The notes: a model not told the origin generated them from the sequence alone. A DNA stretch of 64,000 bases from Schistosoma haematobium (GCF_000699445.3 NC_067196.1:31082616-31146615); one strand, 5' to 3'; positions 34,701 to 46,298 are shown, counted from the stretch's first letter. Translations and numbers: made by a program.

Positions 34701-35905
34701 ATTAAATCATTATACAATTTCATGCTTTAATTAATTTTTAACATTATAAATCAAATCTAATTTACAATTAGTTTATTTATAATTAAATCTTAGAAACTAA
34801 ATTTCATATCTCTATTGTAAAAATTAATTTAACTAACCGTTAACTATTTTCTTTTCTTCTTCCTATTTGCATGTTGAAAAAAGTATAAATGAGAAAAAAA
34901 TAATAAAAAAACATTATGTAAATGCATTCGGTTATCATATCTTATTAGTTATGTAAAGGAATTCCAATGAAAAAAAGCAGAAGAAGAAGAAGAAGAAGAA
35001 GAAGTAGAAGAAAAAGAAGGGAGAAAGAGGGGATATATTTATCCATATGTTTACATATGCATGTGGGTTTGTTTTTGTTCTTTTTTGAAGCGAAAAACAA
35101 CCAACATTATTAAATAACTAAACTAAATAAACATGAAGAAAGAAAAGAAAAAAAATTGATGGAATATAACTAAAGAAGTTCATTGATTAAAATATCATGT
35201 ATTTTATACTTTAAATTATGATATTTACCTGAAGAGTTTCATATTTTATACTGTAAGCAATATCCCATTCAAATGAAGTCTATACATTCAAGAAATATTT
35301 ATGAACTTCTTATTCCTTACAATCAAGATATAAAAATATTCCAGTTAAGCAAATGAAATATGCATATTGTAATCATTTACATTAGGTAGTGTATTCAATG
35401 TCGTGTCACCTATTTCCAATATCTGAAACATTACCATTGAGCTATAAGAATGACTGCATGTATACGTTAAAGTTTCTAATTGACTATCACCGGTTATCTA
35501 ATATCCAAATGCAGTGTGGATGAATTCAAATCACTCGAACTAGTGATTATATTAAAATTCTATTGAACATGAAAAACATGATATTCATCACCACTAAGTT
35601 ATTAACCAAATGTACACTTAATTTTTAATTTGGTAATGAGTAGTAATAAAAATCTAGAAAGACATATGTCATTCCTAACGCTTATACGGAAATCGGATAC
35701 CTTTTGCTTCTAACACCGTTATCCCAGTCCATGATTCTAGGTCATCAATAGTATAGTCAACGTTTTCAAACTTTACTTTTTTCTTGTAAATGTTGATATT
35801 TCAGGTTGTTATTGATTGAAACCATTGAATTGGTCTACTTCTTATGATATATGATTAGATTAACCGAATATCTCAATATTATTTGAATTTGTATAACAAC
35901 TTTAC
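34701..35905. other. AT-rich interval with a purine (GAA)n run
   Basis: The GAA run at 34979-35030 is the only distinct feature. Confidence 0.5.
34979..35030 (+). repeat. (GAA)n-type purine microsatellite
   Basis: AGA/GAA triplets, nearly pure for about 30 bp and then degenerate. The strand is all purine except for one T, so it has potential to form a triplex. Confidence 0.9.
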
Positions 35906-35907
35906 TT

Positions 35908-35972
35908 CAGATAGTGGCTAACGGTGGGATCCACTGTGTCTTTCCTGTCTCATTTATGAACTCTTCACATGA
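35908..35972 (-). repeat. Family A relic (hammerhead region only)
   Basis: ATAGTGGCTAACGGTGGGAT aligns to the family A segment after the ribozyme, followed by a strongly decayed ribozyme (CTTTCCTGTCTCATTTATGA). Short and inactive. Confidence 0.55.
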
Positions 35973-35974
35973 GT

Positions 35975-38154
35975 AAGCCTGTGTCCCAATATAAAGTGTT
36001 CTTACGTCTGAATTTATGAGTGCAGAACTTGTGCATCATTATAAACATCAACATAGGGGAGGAACTATTCAGTTATGGAGTATTAAATAAGATATTTGTT
36101 TTCCCTTTCGTTGGTAATCATTATTTAAACTACAATCAAACTGTCAATTTAAACAATGTCGAAGCGTTCCTTAAGAAATTCTACACATCGGCAAACAATT
36201 TTTAATCCACTCATGAATATCAACAATGTGGCAGTAGATGAGATTAACAATTAAGAATAGTTTTATTCAAAACTTTGCTATTTATTTTATACAGATAGAA
36301 ATAAAATGGTAAAATGAAAATATTTAAGCGTTTTGCATTAAAATATAATTTTTCAAAATAAAACCCACTAATCTGTCAAAAAACTACTTTAAATAATATC
36401 CGGTGAATGAATAGATCAAGATATTCTTATAGTCAAAGTGAATTCATTTCTAGCTTGATACTATATATATATATATTTTTTTTTTTTCAGTGTTTCCACT
36501 AATCTTATTGTGCTTTTTCAAAAGAGTCTATAAAATCATATCGCGATATTAAACAATTAATTTGTTATTCAATATAGAATTGTTTAAAACAAATCAGCAT
36601 TTACTTTTAATCAAACCAATATGGTCCTATCGAATATGTTTTTATTGAATCACAGAAACTACGCTTTTATAATATTTAAGTCTTTTGAAAGTTACTGAAT
36701 CTACAATGTTAAATAAAGTGAAAAAGAATAAAGACTTTAAATTATCGAAAAACAATCATTTTTATTCAGTTCAGTATCTATCTTTAGTAAGTTGACTCAC
36801 ATTTTGCGAACTTATTTACTTTCCTTTTGTTATACTTCTAATTTGTTCATGTATTATTAAAGATTATCATTGAAAAGAAACGAATTCATTATTGATTGTT
36901 TATAAGGAAACAAAACTTACTCCTGTTAATTAAAGTGTACCTTGTTACATCTTATTAAAATAAGATGAATCTTTTTAGGAATATCACTATTTACGAATAA
37001 TATACCACATCAAGTACTCTTCACTTAACCAAGCTTTCACTAATAAAAATCATAAAAATAGGTATTATGTTTAGACTCAACTGTCAACCAAATGTCATAT
37101 GAATTTGAGTGCTTTACGGCAGTAGTTGAAGCTATGTAGTCATTTCATTCGTTTTCAAGTCCATGTGGAATATGAAGCATGTGTTATTAAACGTTCGCAT
37201 GGTATTGAGAGATAAAATTCTTCAGGACTATTTTTTCCTAATTATTTATAGTCACATGAGTTTAATATTGTCCATTGTTTTCACAAAGCATTTTATTATT
37301 TCAGTATTATATACTTTATAACTTTCTTTAAAATGCATTTTCGGAAGTTTAATTATGAGATTTAGACATTAGTAAGCAATAAAATAACGAGTTAAATGGG
37401 AACTTACTGATATCATCTAATAAGGATTTATCTATACACTGAAGCGATTGAAGGCTATGACGTGAACCATTAAGCTTTCGCTCAGTGTTTTAAATTTATT
37501 ATGGTTTTCACCAAAGCGGAATATCCTGAATGAATATAAGCAAATAAGCTACAACGGACTAGAATCAAAAATAGCTGTCGAAAGTTTTTTGTTTTTGGTT
37601 GTTTTTTGCTTGTCTTCAGTTTATGATGAGCAATGCTATTGGGCTGTTCAAAGTTCTCTATTAAACCACATTAATAATTCACTAATAGGAACCAGATCGT
37701 AAACATCCAGACAACAAAGCGTTAGCTAATTACAAAGCTTAGTTTTCGACCATTTATTAGTATGAACATTCGACCAATACATAATCAAACACAGCTACTC
37801 CGAACATTATTTAAATGGTTTACAAATATACTAGTAGTAACAACGGTATTTAAACTACATTCAGAAATGTAAGTACTTATAAATGTAATTCGTGTTGAAT
37901 TATAATATACCAGCCTATTTTCAATATTCTCTGATAAAGAATGGAACTTTGTATGATGAAACAACATTCTAATAATAAGTTCCATTTTTCTAATATATCT
38001 GCCTTTATATTTCTGTAATATGAGGTGTTTATCAGATCATGAATTTTTCTTATAAAAAATCACAATATAAAACAAATGTTGTTAAGTAATATTCTTTTAA
38101 TGATGTACTAATTATCATTCTGTTAAGATATTTTTACATAAACAATATTTTATG
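35975..38154. other. AT-rich interval with no supported feature
   Basis: Open frames at 36020-36205 and 37785-37985 have no recognisable domain. Confidence 0.5.
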
Positions 38155-38512
38155 TAGCATAAGCAATGATGGATAGTGGCTAACAGTGGAATCCAGAACG
38201 CGTGTTTCGTCCTATTTGGGACTCATCAGCTGGATGTATCTGCATCTCACAGTTGATGCTCACTCTGGGACTCCTATCTAGTACCATTCGCTTCAAACAC
38301 CATCGCGTTATTCACTTAGCTACTGAGTCCTCATAACCAATTGCTTGTGTAATGGGGTGAAGTTTAAATTCACTTAGTATTGTTTACTACTAGCCATCTT
38401 TGCTTATAATGCTTGCGAATTAAAACAATATCAAGACAACATGCACAATATGCACATATATCAATAAGAGACTGATCAATTAAAATCCTAAAACATCAAT
38501 GAAAGCATTCAA
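38155..38512 (-). repeat. Family A composite: full minus-strand monomer joined to plus-strand tail
   Basis: 38165-38390 is a minus-strand family A monomer with hammerhead and tRNA-like head (about 38268-38340; box A-like ACTCAGTAGCTAAGTGAATA). From 38392 the plus-strand tail follows (AGCCATCTTTGCTTATAATG ... AAGAGACTGATCAATTAAAA). Read on the minus strand it is inverted tail, head, ribozyme, the same layout as 25873-26216 and 50661-50905. The best preserved family A copy of the window. Confidence 0.82.
38191..38235 (-). ncRNA. Hammerhead ribozyme, type I, Sm-alpha-like (family A)
   Basis: On the minus strand stem I pairs ATCCAG with CTGGAT. The core is CTGATGA, stem II GTCC-CAAATA-GGAC, then GAAA. 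Stem III ACAC/GCGT has one A-C mismatch and the cleavage triplet is GTT. It closely matches the hammerhead known from the schistosome Sm-alpha element. Activity is possible but weakened by the stem III mismatch. Confidence 0.8.
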
Positions 38513-38880
38513 ATAGATAATATACCAAGTGAATACTATATAATAGTTTTGTTGCATAATATAAAAATTTAAAAAATCTCTTTCATTTTTAACATTTCAT
38601 TCATTGAATAAAAACAAAATTTCGTTTATTTTACTTGTATAGTTTGACATTTTGTTTAAATGAAACAGAAGACATTTGTATAAACTATGTCATGTTCCAT
38701 ACATGTTATATATGTGAACTATCATAAAACTATGCTTCTCATAGAAAGCGAAATGGGGGGAAGATAACAAATGTGATTAAATATTTTATTGTATTATGAA
38801 AATCTATGAAAAAAATTCATGTTTTCTTTATCAGTTTTAAATGATTGATTCCTTTACATATTTGAATAAATATAAAAGGG

Positions 38881-38917
<37 letters not shown>

Positions 38918-39700
38918 TTCCTAATTGTAATAAAACATATTCTTATGATATATTAAGGTAATATTTCATAGAAATCTAAACAGTGAAGTTGTATTATACA
39001 ATATAAATTAGATTATGAATTAAATATGATCACATTTAGAATATCAAGAAAAACAACAACAACAGTTTTTGGATATAGAACATCAAGAGAAATATCTACT
39101 GTTGACAGATGCCAGTTTAAATATAATTTTTTTTTTTTTGAATAAAAAAAGACACAATATCCTCTATTTTATAAAACAAAAACGTATTGCATGTGTAGTT
39201 GATAAATGTGAACGTTTATTTATGACAATAATAGACAATAAGGAATTAAATTTAAGACTGTTATTTATTTATATAGTAAATACAATTTAACCATGTTTCA
39301 TTGAATGAATTAGGGTAGAACCTACATTGGAATTATATGTCGACTGAATTCTTAGGAGTGTGTACTAAACTTCTTTTTTTTTCAATACAAACGTATCAAC
39401 TCATCTATTGTACAGAGTATTACTTTATAAGTTTAATTAATCAACATTTGTTTCAAATGAAGATTGGTTATTAGAATGAAAATAATGATCTGTTATTAAT
39501 ATCGGAGGTCAAAACCAAAAGTAATTTTATTTAAATGCTGTATTGGTTTGTAAGCCAATGGAATTCAAAGTTGTATTAAGATTTAAGGTCAGTTAAATCA
39601 TACTAAATCTTTCATTTTCTTTTCTTTTCAACCAACAAGATTAGTAGTAAAGTATAAAACAGTTATCATAACAGTTTCTTTGGTGATATTACTAAAACTT
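38513..39700. other. AT-rich interval with one (AT)n microsatellite
   Basis: The microsatellite lies at 38882-38914. The open frame at 39069-39290 has no recognisable domain. Confidence 0.5.
38882..38914. repeat. (AT)n microsatellite
   Basis: About 16 AT units. Confidence 0.97.
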
Positions 39701-39706
39701 AAACAC

Positions 39707-40154
39707 AAGGTCCCGACCGAAGCTAACTTGACGCGGTGGTAGGGCTTGCCTATCGTGATGACCCAACCGACCTATATTGGCTGGAACACATGTTCCTGTA
39801 GGTTCTACCATGCCAGGCAGGTCGATTGGCGAACGGTAAGACTAAAAGCAGCAACTCAAGGTCTGAGGGCGAAGTCGTACTGTTGACTGTAGAGGGGTGT
39901 GACATCAGCAAGGCGTTTCCCTCGGACAACCAGCACGACAGCGATGCTGCCTTCCCACAAGGAGGGGTGGGGTTAGAAAAGGTCGACCCTAAAAATGTCA
40001 CACCCCACCTTACCTCACGGATTCCTGTCTCCGGCGGTAAGGCCCTTTTAAGAACGGAGCTAACACATTAAAAACCTTCCACAAAAAGGCCGTGCGCGAC
40101 CGGCCTCAAGCAGTTGTCCCTTGGGCTCTGCGGTCACGCTCCCAGGCCGTTATG
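39707..40154 (+). other. 5' region of the RTE-like element
   Basis: GC-rich sequence with a short frame (39826-40071, 81 codons) that shows no known domain. It may be 5' UTR or a leader ORF. It precedes the endonuclease frame, which is open from about 40092, with a plausible methionine at 40152. Confidence 0.45.
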
Positions 40155-41293
40155 GCAGACATTAATCCGAATTCCTTTTCAAGTTCCTCAAGAAATACCC
40201 TTCCACGGTGTGGGCAGCCGGGAAGTGACATCAGCCCTCATACCCGTAACAGCACACGAGACCAGGTTGGTCACATTCAAATCCTTCCTACACCTCCTAA
40301 TACCTTTCTTATCTCCATGACTAACCCTCCTCACGTCCCTTTATCACCTCGCATCGCTAGGGCAAACGATTTGAGTAAGTGGAACGCTATTCCTGGTCTC
40401 CTGAAACCACGCTCTAAATTGCACATAGGAGCTTTTAACGTCCGAACACTATGCCAAATAGGACAGCAGGCTTTCTTAGCTAAGACTTTAGAATCTCGCG
40501 CCATCGATGTGTGCTGCGTCTCCGAAACGCGCAAACAGGATCCAAGTAGCGTCATTCACCTGACCTCACCATGCCAAAATAAAGAACCGACTCGATTTAC
40601 GCTTCGTGTATCTGGAAGCCTTGATTCTGCTTCCCGTGGCCTCGCCGGCATAGATATAGCATTGAGTCCTAGGGCAGAATTAGCTCTCTTAGAGTGGATC
40701 CCAGTAGACAGTCGTTTGTGCGCTGTCCGACTAAACGGAACAGTAAGGATCCGAAAAGTCAGGGACACTCGTCGTTGCCTCTTCGTCGTCTCTGCCTATT
40801 CTCCAACTGACTACAGCGCAGATGATGTAAAAGATGAGTTTTGCAGAAAGCTTTCGGACCTTCTCCGAAAAGCTGGGCGCTCGGATGTGGTAATAATGGC
40901 CGGTGACTTTAATGCTCACGTAGGTAAACTAAGCGATAGGGAAAGACTCCTGGGTGGATCTTATAGCATCGTTGCTCAAAGAACAGATAATGGCGACCGT
41001 CTGTTGCAGCTATGCTCAGATAACCGCCAGTTCCTTGCAAATACTAACTTTAAGCATAAGGAAAAACATCTTTCAACATGGCGACCCCCTAATTAGTCCC
41101 AACGTTGGACCCAAATAGATCACATCGCTATCAGCCACCGATGGAGGGGTTCGATAGAAGACTGTCGCTCATTCTGGAGCACATGCTTAGACTTAGATCA
41201 TGCTCTAGTGCGAGCGCGTATTTGTCTGCGCCTTACTGGACGTAGGAAAGATGATGCGAGGAAACCCCTTAGTAGTGATGTCTGTAAGTGAGA
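40152..41293 (+). pseudogene. AP-like (EEP family) endonuclease domain of the RTE-like element
   Basis: The enzyme would nick genomic DNA to start target-primed reverse transcription. Visible motifs in order are GAFNVRTLCQIGQ (start of domain, near 40429), CVSETRKQ (the metal-binding Glu, near 40520), VVSAYSPT, VVIMAGDFNAHVG (catalytic Asp-x-Asn, near 40900), QIDHIAIS and LDHALVRARI near the end. A TAG at 41094-41096 breaks the frame, and reading continues in the same frame to a second stop near 41291, where a frameshift leads into the next segment. All endonuclease motifs are otherwise recognisable. The domain ends where expected for RTE elements. Confidence 0.85.
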
Positions 41294-42930
41294 TAAACTA
41301 TAAGGTTAGGAAGAAACACTGGATCACAGCAGCACCTACCGCACTGATAGATGCTCGAAAACTCATTCCAACTGGCTTGGAACATAACGAAGAGCGGGGT
41401 CAGCTTAAGCGCATGCTCATAAGAAGCCTACGCAATGATCGTGAACAGTGGTGGGTAGCGAAAGCAAGAGAGATGGAAAAAGGCAGCTGAAATAGGTAAC
41501 AGCAGACAACTGTTCAGGAAACCGGTATTAGGAACCCGACTATTAGCGAAAATGTCTGAGAAAAAGAATGGACATATTATAAATTCTCAATCCAGGAGAT
41601 TGGATCGATGGGCAGAACACTTTAGGGATCAGTTCAACTGGCCTTCAGCCACACTTCGGTTTCCCACAATCTCTAGTCTACCTGAATGGCAAGTCAATGT
41701 AAGTCCTCCAACTCTTTGCGAAGTTGAAAAAGCCATAGGAAATCCGAAGCGTGGGAGAGCACCAGGCCTTGACAGGTTTACCCCTGAGATTTTTAAGGAT
41801 GGTGGTCCAGTATTAGCAGTGAGACTAACTGAGGTCTTAGGTAGAATTTGGGAACTGGACGCAATCCCATCTGACTGGTCTCAATCACTGTTTGTGCCAG
41901 TCTATAAAAAAGGACAAAAGTCCTCTTAAGACAATCACAGAGGAATCAGTTTGACTAATATAGTGTCTAAAATATTAGCTTCAATAATACTTCGAAGCCT
42001 AACCAAAGCTCGTGAAGAACAGACTAGAGAAAACCAGGCTGGTTTTCGACCTGGACGTGGTTGTATAGATCAGATATTCACACTACGTCAGGTCCTAGAA
42101 CATAGACACACGTTCAGACGCCCCACAATCGTAGTATTTCCCGACCTTTATTTGGTGAAGACGCTGACAAAATGCAGAGTCTTCTGACCACTCTAAGCAA
42201 CAATGCAAGCATGTTCGGGATGCGATTCTCCCCCTCGAAATGTAAAATGTTGCTTCAGGATTGGGTTGCATTGACACCCGAACTAATGATAGGGAGTGAA
42301 GTAATTGAGCGTGTTGATCGCTTCACTTATCTTGGAAGTCTCATCAGCCCTTGTGGTCTGGTGCGTAACGAGATCTCAGCACGGATACAGAAGGCTCGAC
42401 TAGCTTTTGCCAACTTGTGTCATTTATGGCGTAAGCGAGATATCCGTCTATCAACCAAAGGACGAGTTTACTGTGCAGCAGTTCGTTCCGTCCTACTTTA
42501 TGGCAGTGAAACATGGTCGGTAAGAGCAGAGGATATTCGTAAGTTACTAGTATTCGATCATATATGTCTTCGAAACATTGCTCGTATATCCTGAGACCAC
42601 CGGGTAAGTAACTCAGTTGTTAAGAGACGAGTACTAGGTAAGGATGGCAAATCAATTGATGAAGTAGTGAAACTTCATCACTTGAGATGGCTGGGACACG
42701 TGTTACGTATGCCCAACGACCGACTGCCTCGACGTGCGATGTTCAGTGGTATAGGAGTTATTTATTTATTTATTTGAACACATAAATATTGGAACAAGAG
42801 AGCGCCAATATATATGCGCCACACGGTATAGAAGTAGGTTGGAAGAAAGCTAGGGGCGGCCAGACCAAAACATGGCACAAGTCCATGAAGTCACTGACAA
42901 GTAGACTGAGTCATATTGGTAGGCGTATAA
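41251..42930 (+). pseudogene. Reverse transcriptase domain of the RTE-like element, catalytic core deleted
   Basis: The linker (AKAREMEKGS, RRLDRWAEHF) is followed by reverse transcriptase motifs GRAPGLDRFTPEIFK (near 41760), WSQSLFVPVYKKG, DNHRGISLTNIVSKILA and ENQAGFRPGRGC (near 42045). The frame then runs into TIVVF and breaks near 42140-42150. The next recognisable segment, in another frame, starts GEDADKMQSLLTTL, beyond the catalytic YxDD box. Hence most of the palm, including the active-site aspartates, is missing. The C-terminal part keeps DRFTYLGSLISPCGL and LLYGSETW. Stops at 41927-41929 and 42592-42594 and an inserted 67-bp element (42758-42824) add to the damage. It cannot encode an active enzyme. 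Confidence 0.85.
42758..42824 (-). mobile_element. 67-bp non-LTR 3'-end insertion nested in the RTE-like element
   Basis: On the minus strand it begins GTGTGGCGCATATATATTGG and ends in an AAATAAATAAATAA tail. It matches the 3' end of the element at 10761-11261. It is flanked by GGTATAGGAG (42748-42757) and GGTATAGAAG (42825-42834), a 10-bp target duplication with one mismatch. Removing it would bring the two sides of the host element back into one frame. Confidence 0.88.
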
Positions 42931-42999
42931 CTTGAGCACTCGAACGCTTGAATCCACCAGGTCGAAAATGAAAAGACAAAAGAAAAGTAAAAGAAATGC

Positions 43000-43560
43000 T
43001 ATCCCAAACAGCGTCAATTATGGTACAAAACTTTCAGATATTTATAATTTTTAATAAAAACGAAATAATAACTATAGTCCATTAATCTGCATACAGGGGG
43101 TTATTAGTATTTGTCCAATAGGGAAGCTACATATAGGGATTCTGAAATATTCTTTTAAATGATGATTGGATGGAATATATTCGGCTTTTTCTGAGCTTCT
43201 TGAGCATCTTCAAGTTAACCCATGGGCCATCCTCACGGCACTCAACTCAAAGTATTGATTTTACGCAATATTAATAAGGTACATTTTTACTTTAACCTAA
43301 TTCAACCGAAAGCAAATATTCGTTTCATGTATTTTACTTATTTGTAGCTTTTGCGAATAAGGCATTTCAATAGTAAGTATTTTCTTGACAGAGATTGATG
43401 TACGCTATCTAGTTGTGCTCATTGCTCCAGTTTAAAATTAAGTTCTTTTCAATAATTTTGAGATCTGACAACTCTTCCACAACATATTATATCCTGAAAC
43501 ATCGATTTCCTCTTTCAATAAACTATGTTTCGTCGGATCACATTCTTCCATGTTTAAATT
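43000..43560. other. AT-rich interval with no supported feature
   Basis: Nothing recognised. Confidence 0.5.
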
Positions 43561-43562
43561 AT

Positions 43563-43766
43563 AATGGTCGGGATCATTAGCCAATTCAAGCTAGACCACA
43601 ATCGGAAACCTGGAAGCACTATACGGTCCTTTCATCTTAATGTGGGACTCCTCAGCAGAACTCATCCACGATCCCGCCTCGCAAGATTCAAACGCAGAAG
43701 CTATCAGTCTCTCGCGCCAAAGCTTAACCACCAGATCACTGAGCTAGCCGGCATTCAACGGTGTTT
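43563..43766 (-). repeat. Family B copy, 5'-truncated, ribozyme weakened
   Basis: The minus strand holds the tRNA-like head and hammerhead region (43616-43662). Core CTGAGGA and GAAA are kept, but stem I (AGTTCTG against TAGTGC) and stem III (AGGACCGT) are mispaired. Confidence 0.75.
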
Positions 43767-43769
43767 AAA

Positions 43770-44120
43770 TTATACTTTAAAAATAAACTTAAATGAATGT
43801 AATTTCCAGTACCTTGAATTTTAGTAAAAATGCTTTTTATATTGTTTCATACTATGAATTAGCGATTTTATTCACTTGTGATTTACAATTAATCTCATTA
43901 CATTCATATGTATCCATTCTATAAATGAATGCCAAATAGTTAACTGTTCCACGTGAAATTAATCAGCAAATTATTGCTTTATTCATATAACCTAATATCA
44001 TTAGTTATATTAGGATCAATTAACAAAATAATTACTTATTATTATTGAAATAAACTAATCACTTTTGGATAAAATGCTATAAAACGTATATTCGTTTATT
44101 AAAAACGTAATGATAAAAAT
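43770..44120. other. AT-rich interval with no supported feature
   Basis: Nothing recognised. Confidence 0.5.
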
Positions 44121-44121
44121 A

Positions 44122-44265
44122 TTGGCGTTTTTTAGCAAGATGTTTCTCTATGGGATGGGGTTGTCGATTCCCATGCCCAACAACCTCCTCATTTACCCAG
44201 GCTTGGAACTGGCAGTATCTCTAAAAGAATTACAGATAGAGAAAAATCTTGCTAAAAAACGCCAA
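44122..44265 (-). repeat. Family F foldback copy with perfect 20-bp inverted ends
   Basis: TTGGCGTTTTTTAGCAAGAT (44122-44141) is the exact reverse complement of 44246-44265. The 104-bp interior is GC-richer and matches 1672-1815 in reverse orientation. It looks like a MITE or an inverted-end product of a retroelement fragment. No flanking duplication was seen. Confidence 0.65.
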
Positions 44266-44551
44266 CCGATTATGAAAACATGGGTAATTTAGGATTTTAA
44301 CGATATATCATTATGATCATTGTTTACCTTCATGATAAGGTTGTTTACCATTAAATATATATGTTCCGAAATCTGCTAATAACAACTTTCCAATAAAAAA
44401 ACATGTTCACTTTATTTATTATTCGTTTGTGTTCCACTCATTTAACAACACTATAATTCCTGTAGGAATTCGATTATTCATCCAAGAATTTATTATCTTA
44501 CCTTCCAGTTCAATGTTTTAATAGATTTTTTTCAAGTTTAATAACAATTTA

Positions 44552-44831
44552 GGCGAGACTATAATTTATGGACAAACCAATCAAATATAAGATAACGAGT
44601 AACGAATGTTGGCGCGAAATTCGTCCATCCATTTGTCTAAATAGAGTTTTGGCATTATAGCTGATGTCAGTTAGTGATGAAAACCCTAGATCTAATTTTA
44701 AGCCCTAACCATCAACTGCAAATCATAATTCTAATTGCTCTATAACCCTCATTCAGTCCTAATCAGTAGGTGTCCACTGTCAATGTGACTTTAGTGTCGC
44801 TCAAATGTCGTCCATGAATTATACTTTCACC
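44552..44831 (+). mobile_element. Merlin-like MITE with target duplication
   Basis: This 280-bp element has ends GGCGAGACTATAATTTATGG and ...CCATGAATTATACTTTCACC, which pair as imperfect inverted repeats. The flanks ACAATTTA (44544-44551) and ATAATTTA (44832-44839) are an 8-bp duplication with one mismatch, fitting the 8-9 bp known for Merlin transposons. It has no coding capacity. The related copy at 21979-22248 is in the opposite orientation. Confidence 0.78.
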
Positions 44832-44949
44832 ATAATTTAAATCTTTGACTGATAAGCTTTATATTTGTACACGTAAATATTTATGATTTGAAAAATTTAC
44901 CAGTATATTAAAACTTAATAAGCCTATAATAGTAAATATTATAATATCA

Positions 44950-45065
44950 TTATTAGGCTTGTGATCTAAGGCAATATCGAGGCAGTCCGCACAAGATGCA
45001 CATATTGCCAATATGAGACTAATCAATTACAGTTTTAAATAACAATCGGAAGATCCAAGTGAATT
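44950..45065 (+). repeat. Family A tail fragment
   Basis: It starts GGCTTGTGATCTAAGGCAAT and ends GGAAGATCCAAGTGAATTTA, matching the family A tail alone. It is 5'-truncated and lacks the ribozyme. Confidence 0.7.
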
Positions 45066-45136
45066 TAATAAATATCATTGTTTGTTATTTTCAGGAAAAA
45101 AAAAACAAACGTCTACAAGTGTATTTAAACTAATAT

Positions 45137-45301
45137 ATTTGTAATAACCCAATGAGTAGAAAGACTAGATTTTCTGATGTTTCGTGACTCAGTGTAAGCT
45201 ACTTCTTCAAAGAATAAATAATCAAATTTTAGGAAATGGCTTACATTAAGTCAAGAAACGCCATAAAATCTAATTTTTCAACCCATTGGGAAATTACAAA
45301 T
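45137..45301. repeat. Family G foldback element
   Basis: This 165-bp imperfect palindrome has ends ATTTGTAATAACCCAATG and CATTGGGAAATTACAAAT, with further pairing inside (TGTTTCGTGACT with AAGTCAAGAAACG). A related element lies at 53708-53865. Non-coding, MITE-like. Confidence 0.7.
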
Positions 45302-45874
45302 GTACTATTTTATTTGTAATAATCTACTCAATGCTCAATTTATTCGAAATTATCAAGTCAAATCATGTTAATAATGTCTACAGATATTGTTCGCTTTCTA
45401 TGTTTCAATACATTTCGTCTTATGTTCTTACTATTAGAATTTTTCTTTATATTTGGTTTTGAATACTTTTATGACCTGACTACATGTTGAAATGAGACAA
45501 AATTAATTCATATCGGTTCGCATAACTTTATTAGCTTCAATTTACATGGAAGTGAATTTTAAACTCTAATTATAAATTCCTGCTGATTTAGGTATTACTG
45601 TCAAAAATTATTAATATAGAAGTTAAATTATAATTATAATTGATTGTTGTGTCCTGTTTTTCTGTAAACTGATAATATAAAATTATTTTTATATATGGTG
45701 TTTTTTTTGTTATCTTCAATATTATGCAGAGATATTCAATCCTTTAATAAAAAAAGGTTATTAAACATAATCAATCGTTTGTTACCGATACTCTTGTGAA
45801 TTTGAATTTGAATACCCAAAATAACATATAATGGATTTAAATAACTTATCGCGATCTAATATTAAATATCCATC
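45302..45874. other. AT-rich interval with no supported feature
   Basis: A partial family G end (ATTTGTAATAATCTACTCAATG) may lie near 45314. Nothing else. Confidence 0.45.
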
Positions 45875-46298
45875 TTTGCTTATAAAGCTTGTGACTTAAG
45901 GCGATTTCGAGGCAATCTGCACAGGATGCATATATGCCAACAAGAGACTGATCAATTGCAGTCTTATACAACAATATCAAATGAATGCAAACTTCACTCC
46001 GTTACACAAACAAGTGGTTATGAGGAGTCAGAAGCTAATTAGATGATGCAATGGCATTTGGAGCGAACGGTACTGGGTTTGAGTTTCAAAGTGAACATCA
46101 ACTGTGAGATGTAAGGATATCCGGCTGACGTCATAAATAGGACGAAACACGCGTCCTGGATTACACTGTTAGCAACTATCTATCTTTGCTTATAAAGCTT
46201 GTGACTTAAAGCAATATCAAGAAAATGCACACAACATGCATATATGGAGTCCTAAAAACAACATTCGGAAGATATATGCAAACAACACCAAGTGAACT
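45875..46298 (+). mobile_element. Family A head-to-tail partial dimer
   Basis: A tail (from 45881, ATCTTTGCTTATAAAGCTTG) leads directly into a complete monomer with tRNA-like head (GTACTGGGTTTGAG, box B-like), hammerhead (46118-46161) and a second tail starting at 46181. The two tails start exactly 300 bp apart, giving the monomer length. The ribozyme lacks two core bases (CTGACG then stem II loop), so it is inactive. Confidence 0.82.

Larger units (their letters stand above)
39707..42995 (+). mobile_element. RTE-like non-LTR retrotransposon, defective
   Basis: A sharp rise in GC and complexity marks the element. It has a ~400-bp 5' region, an AP-endonuclease coding stretch, reverse transcriptase motifs and a C-terminal domain, in the order of RTE-clade elements. 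Nonsense codons, frameshifts, loss of the reverse transcriptase core and a foreign 67-bp insert make it dead. The ends are approximate and no flanking duplication was identified. Confidence 0.85.
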
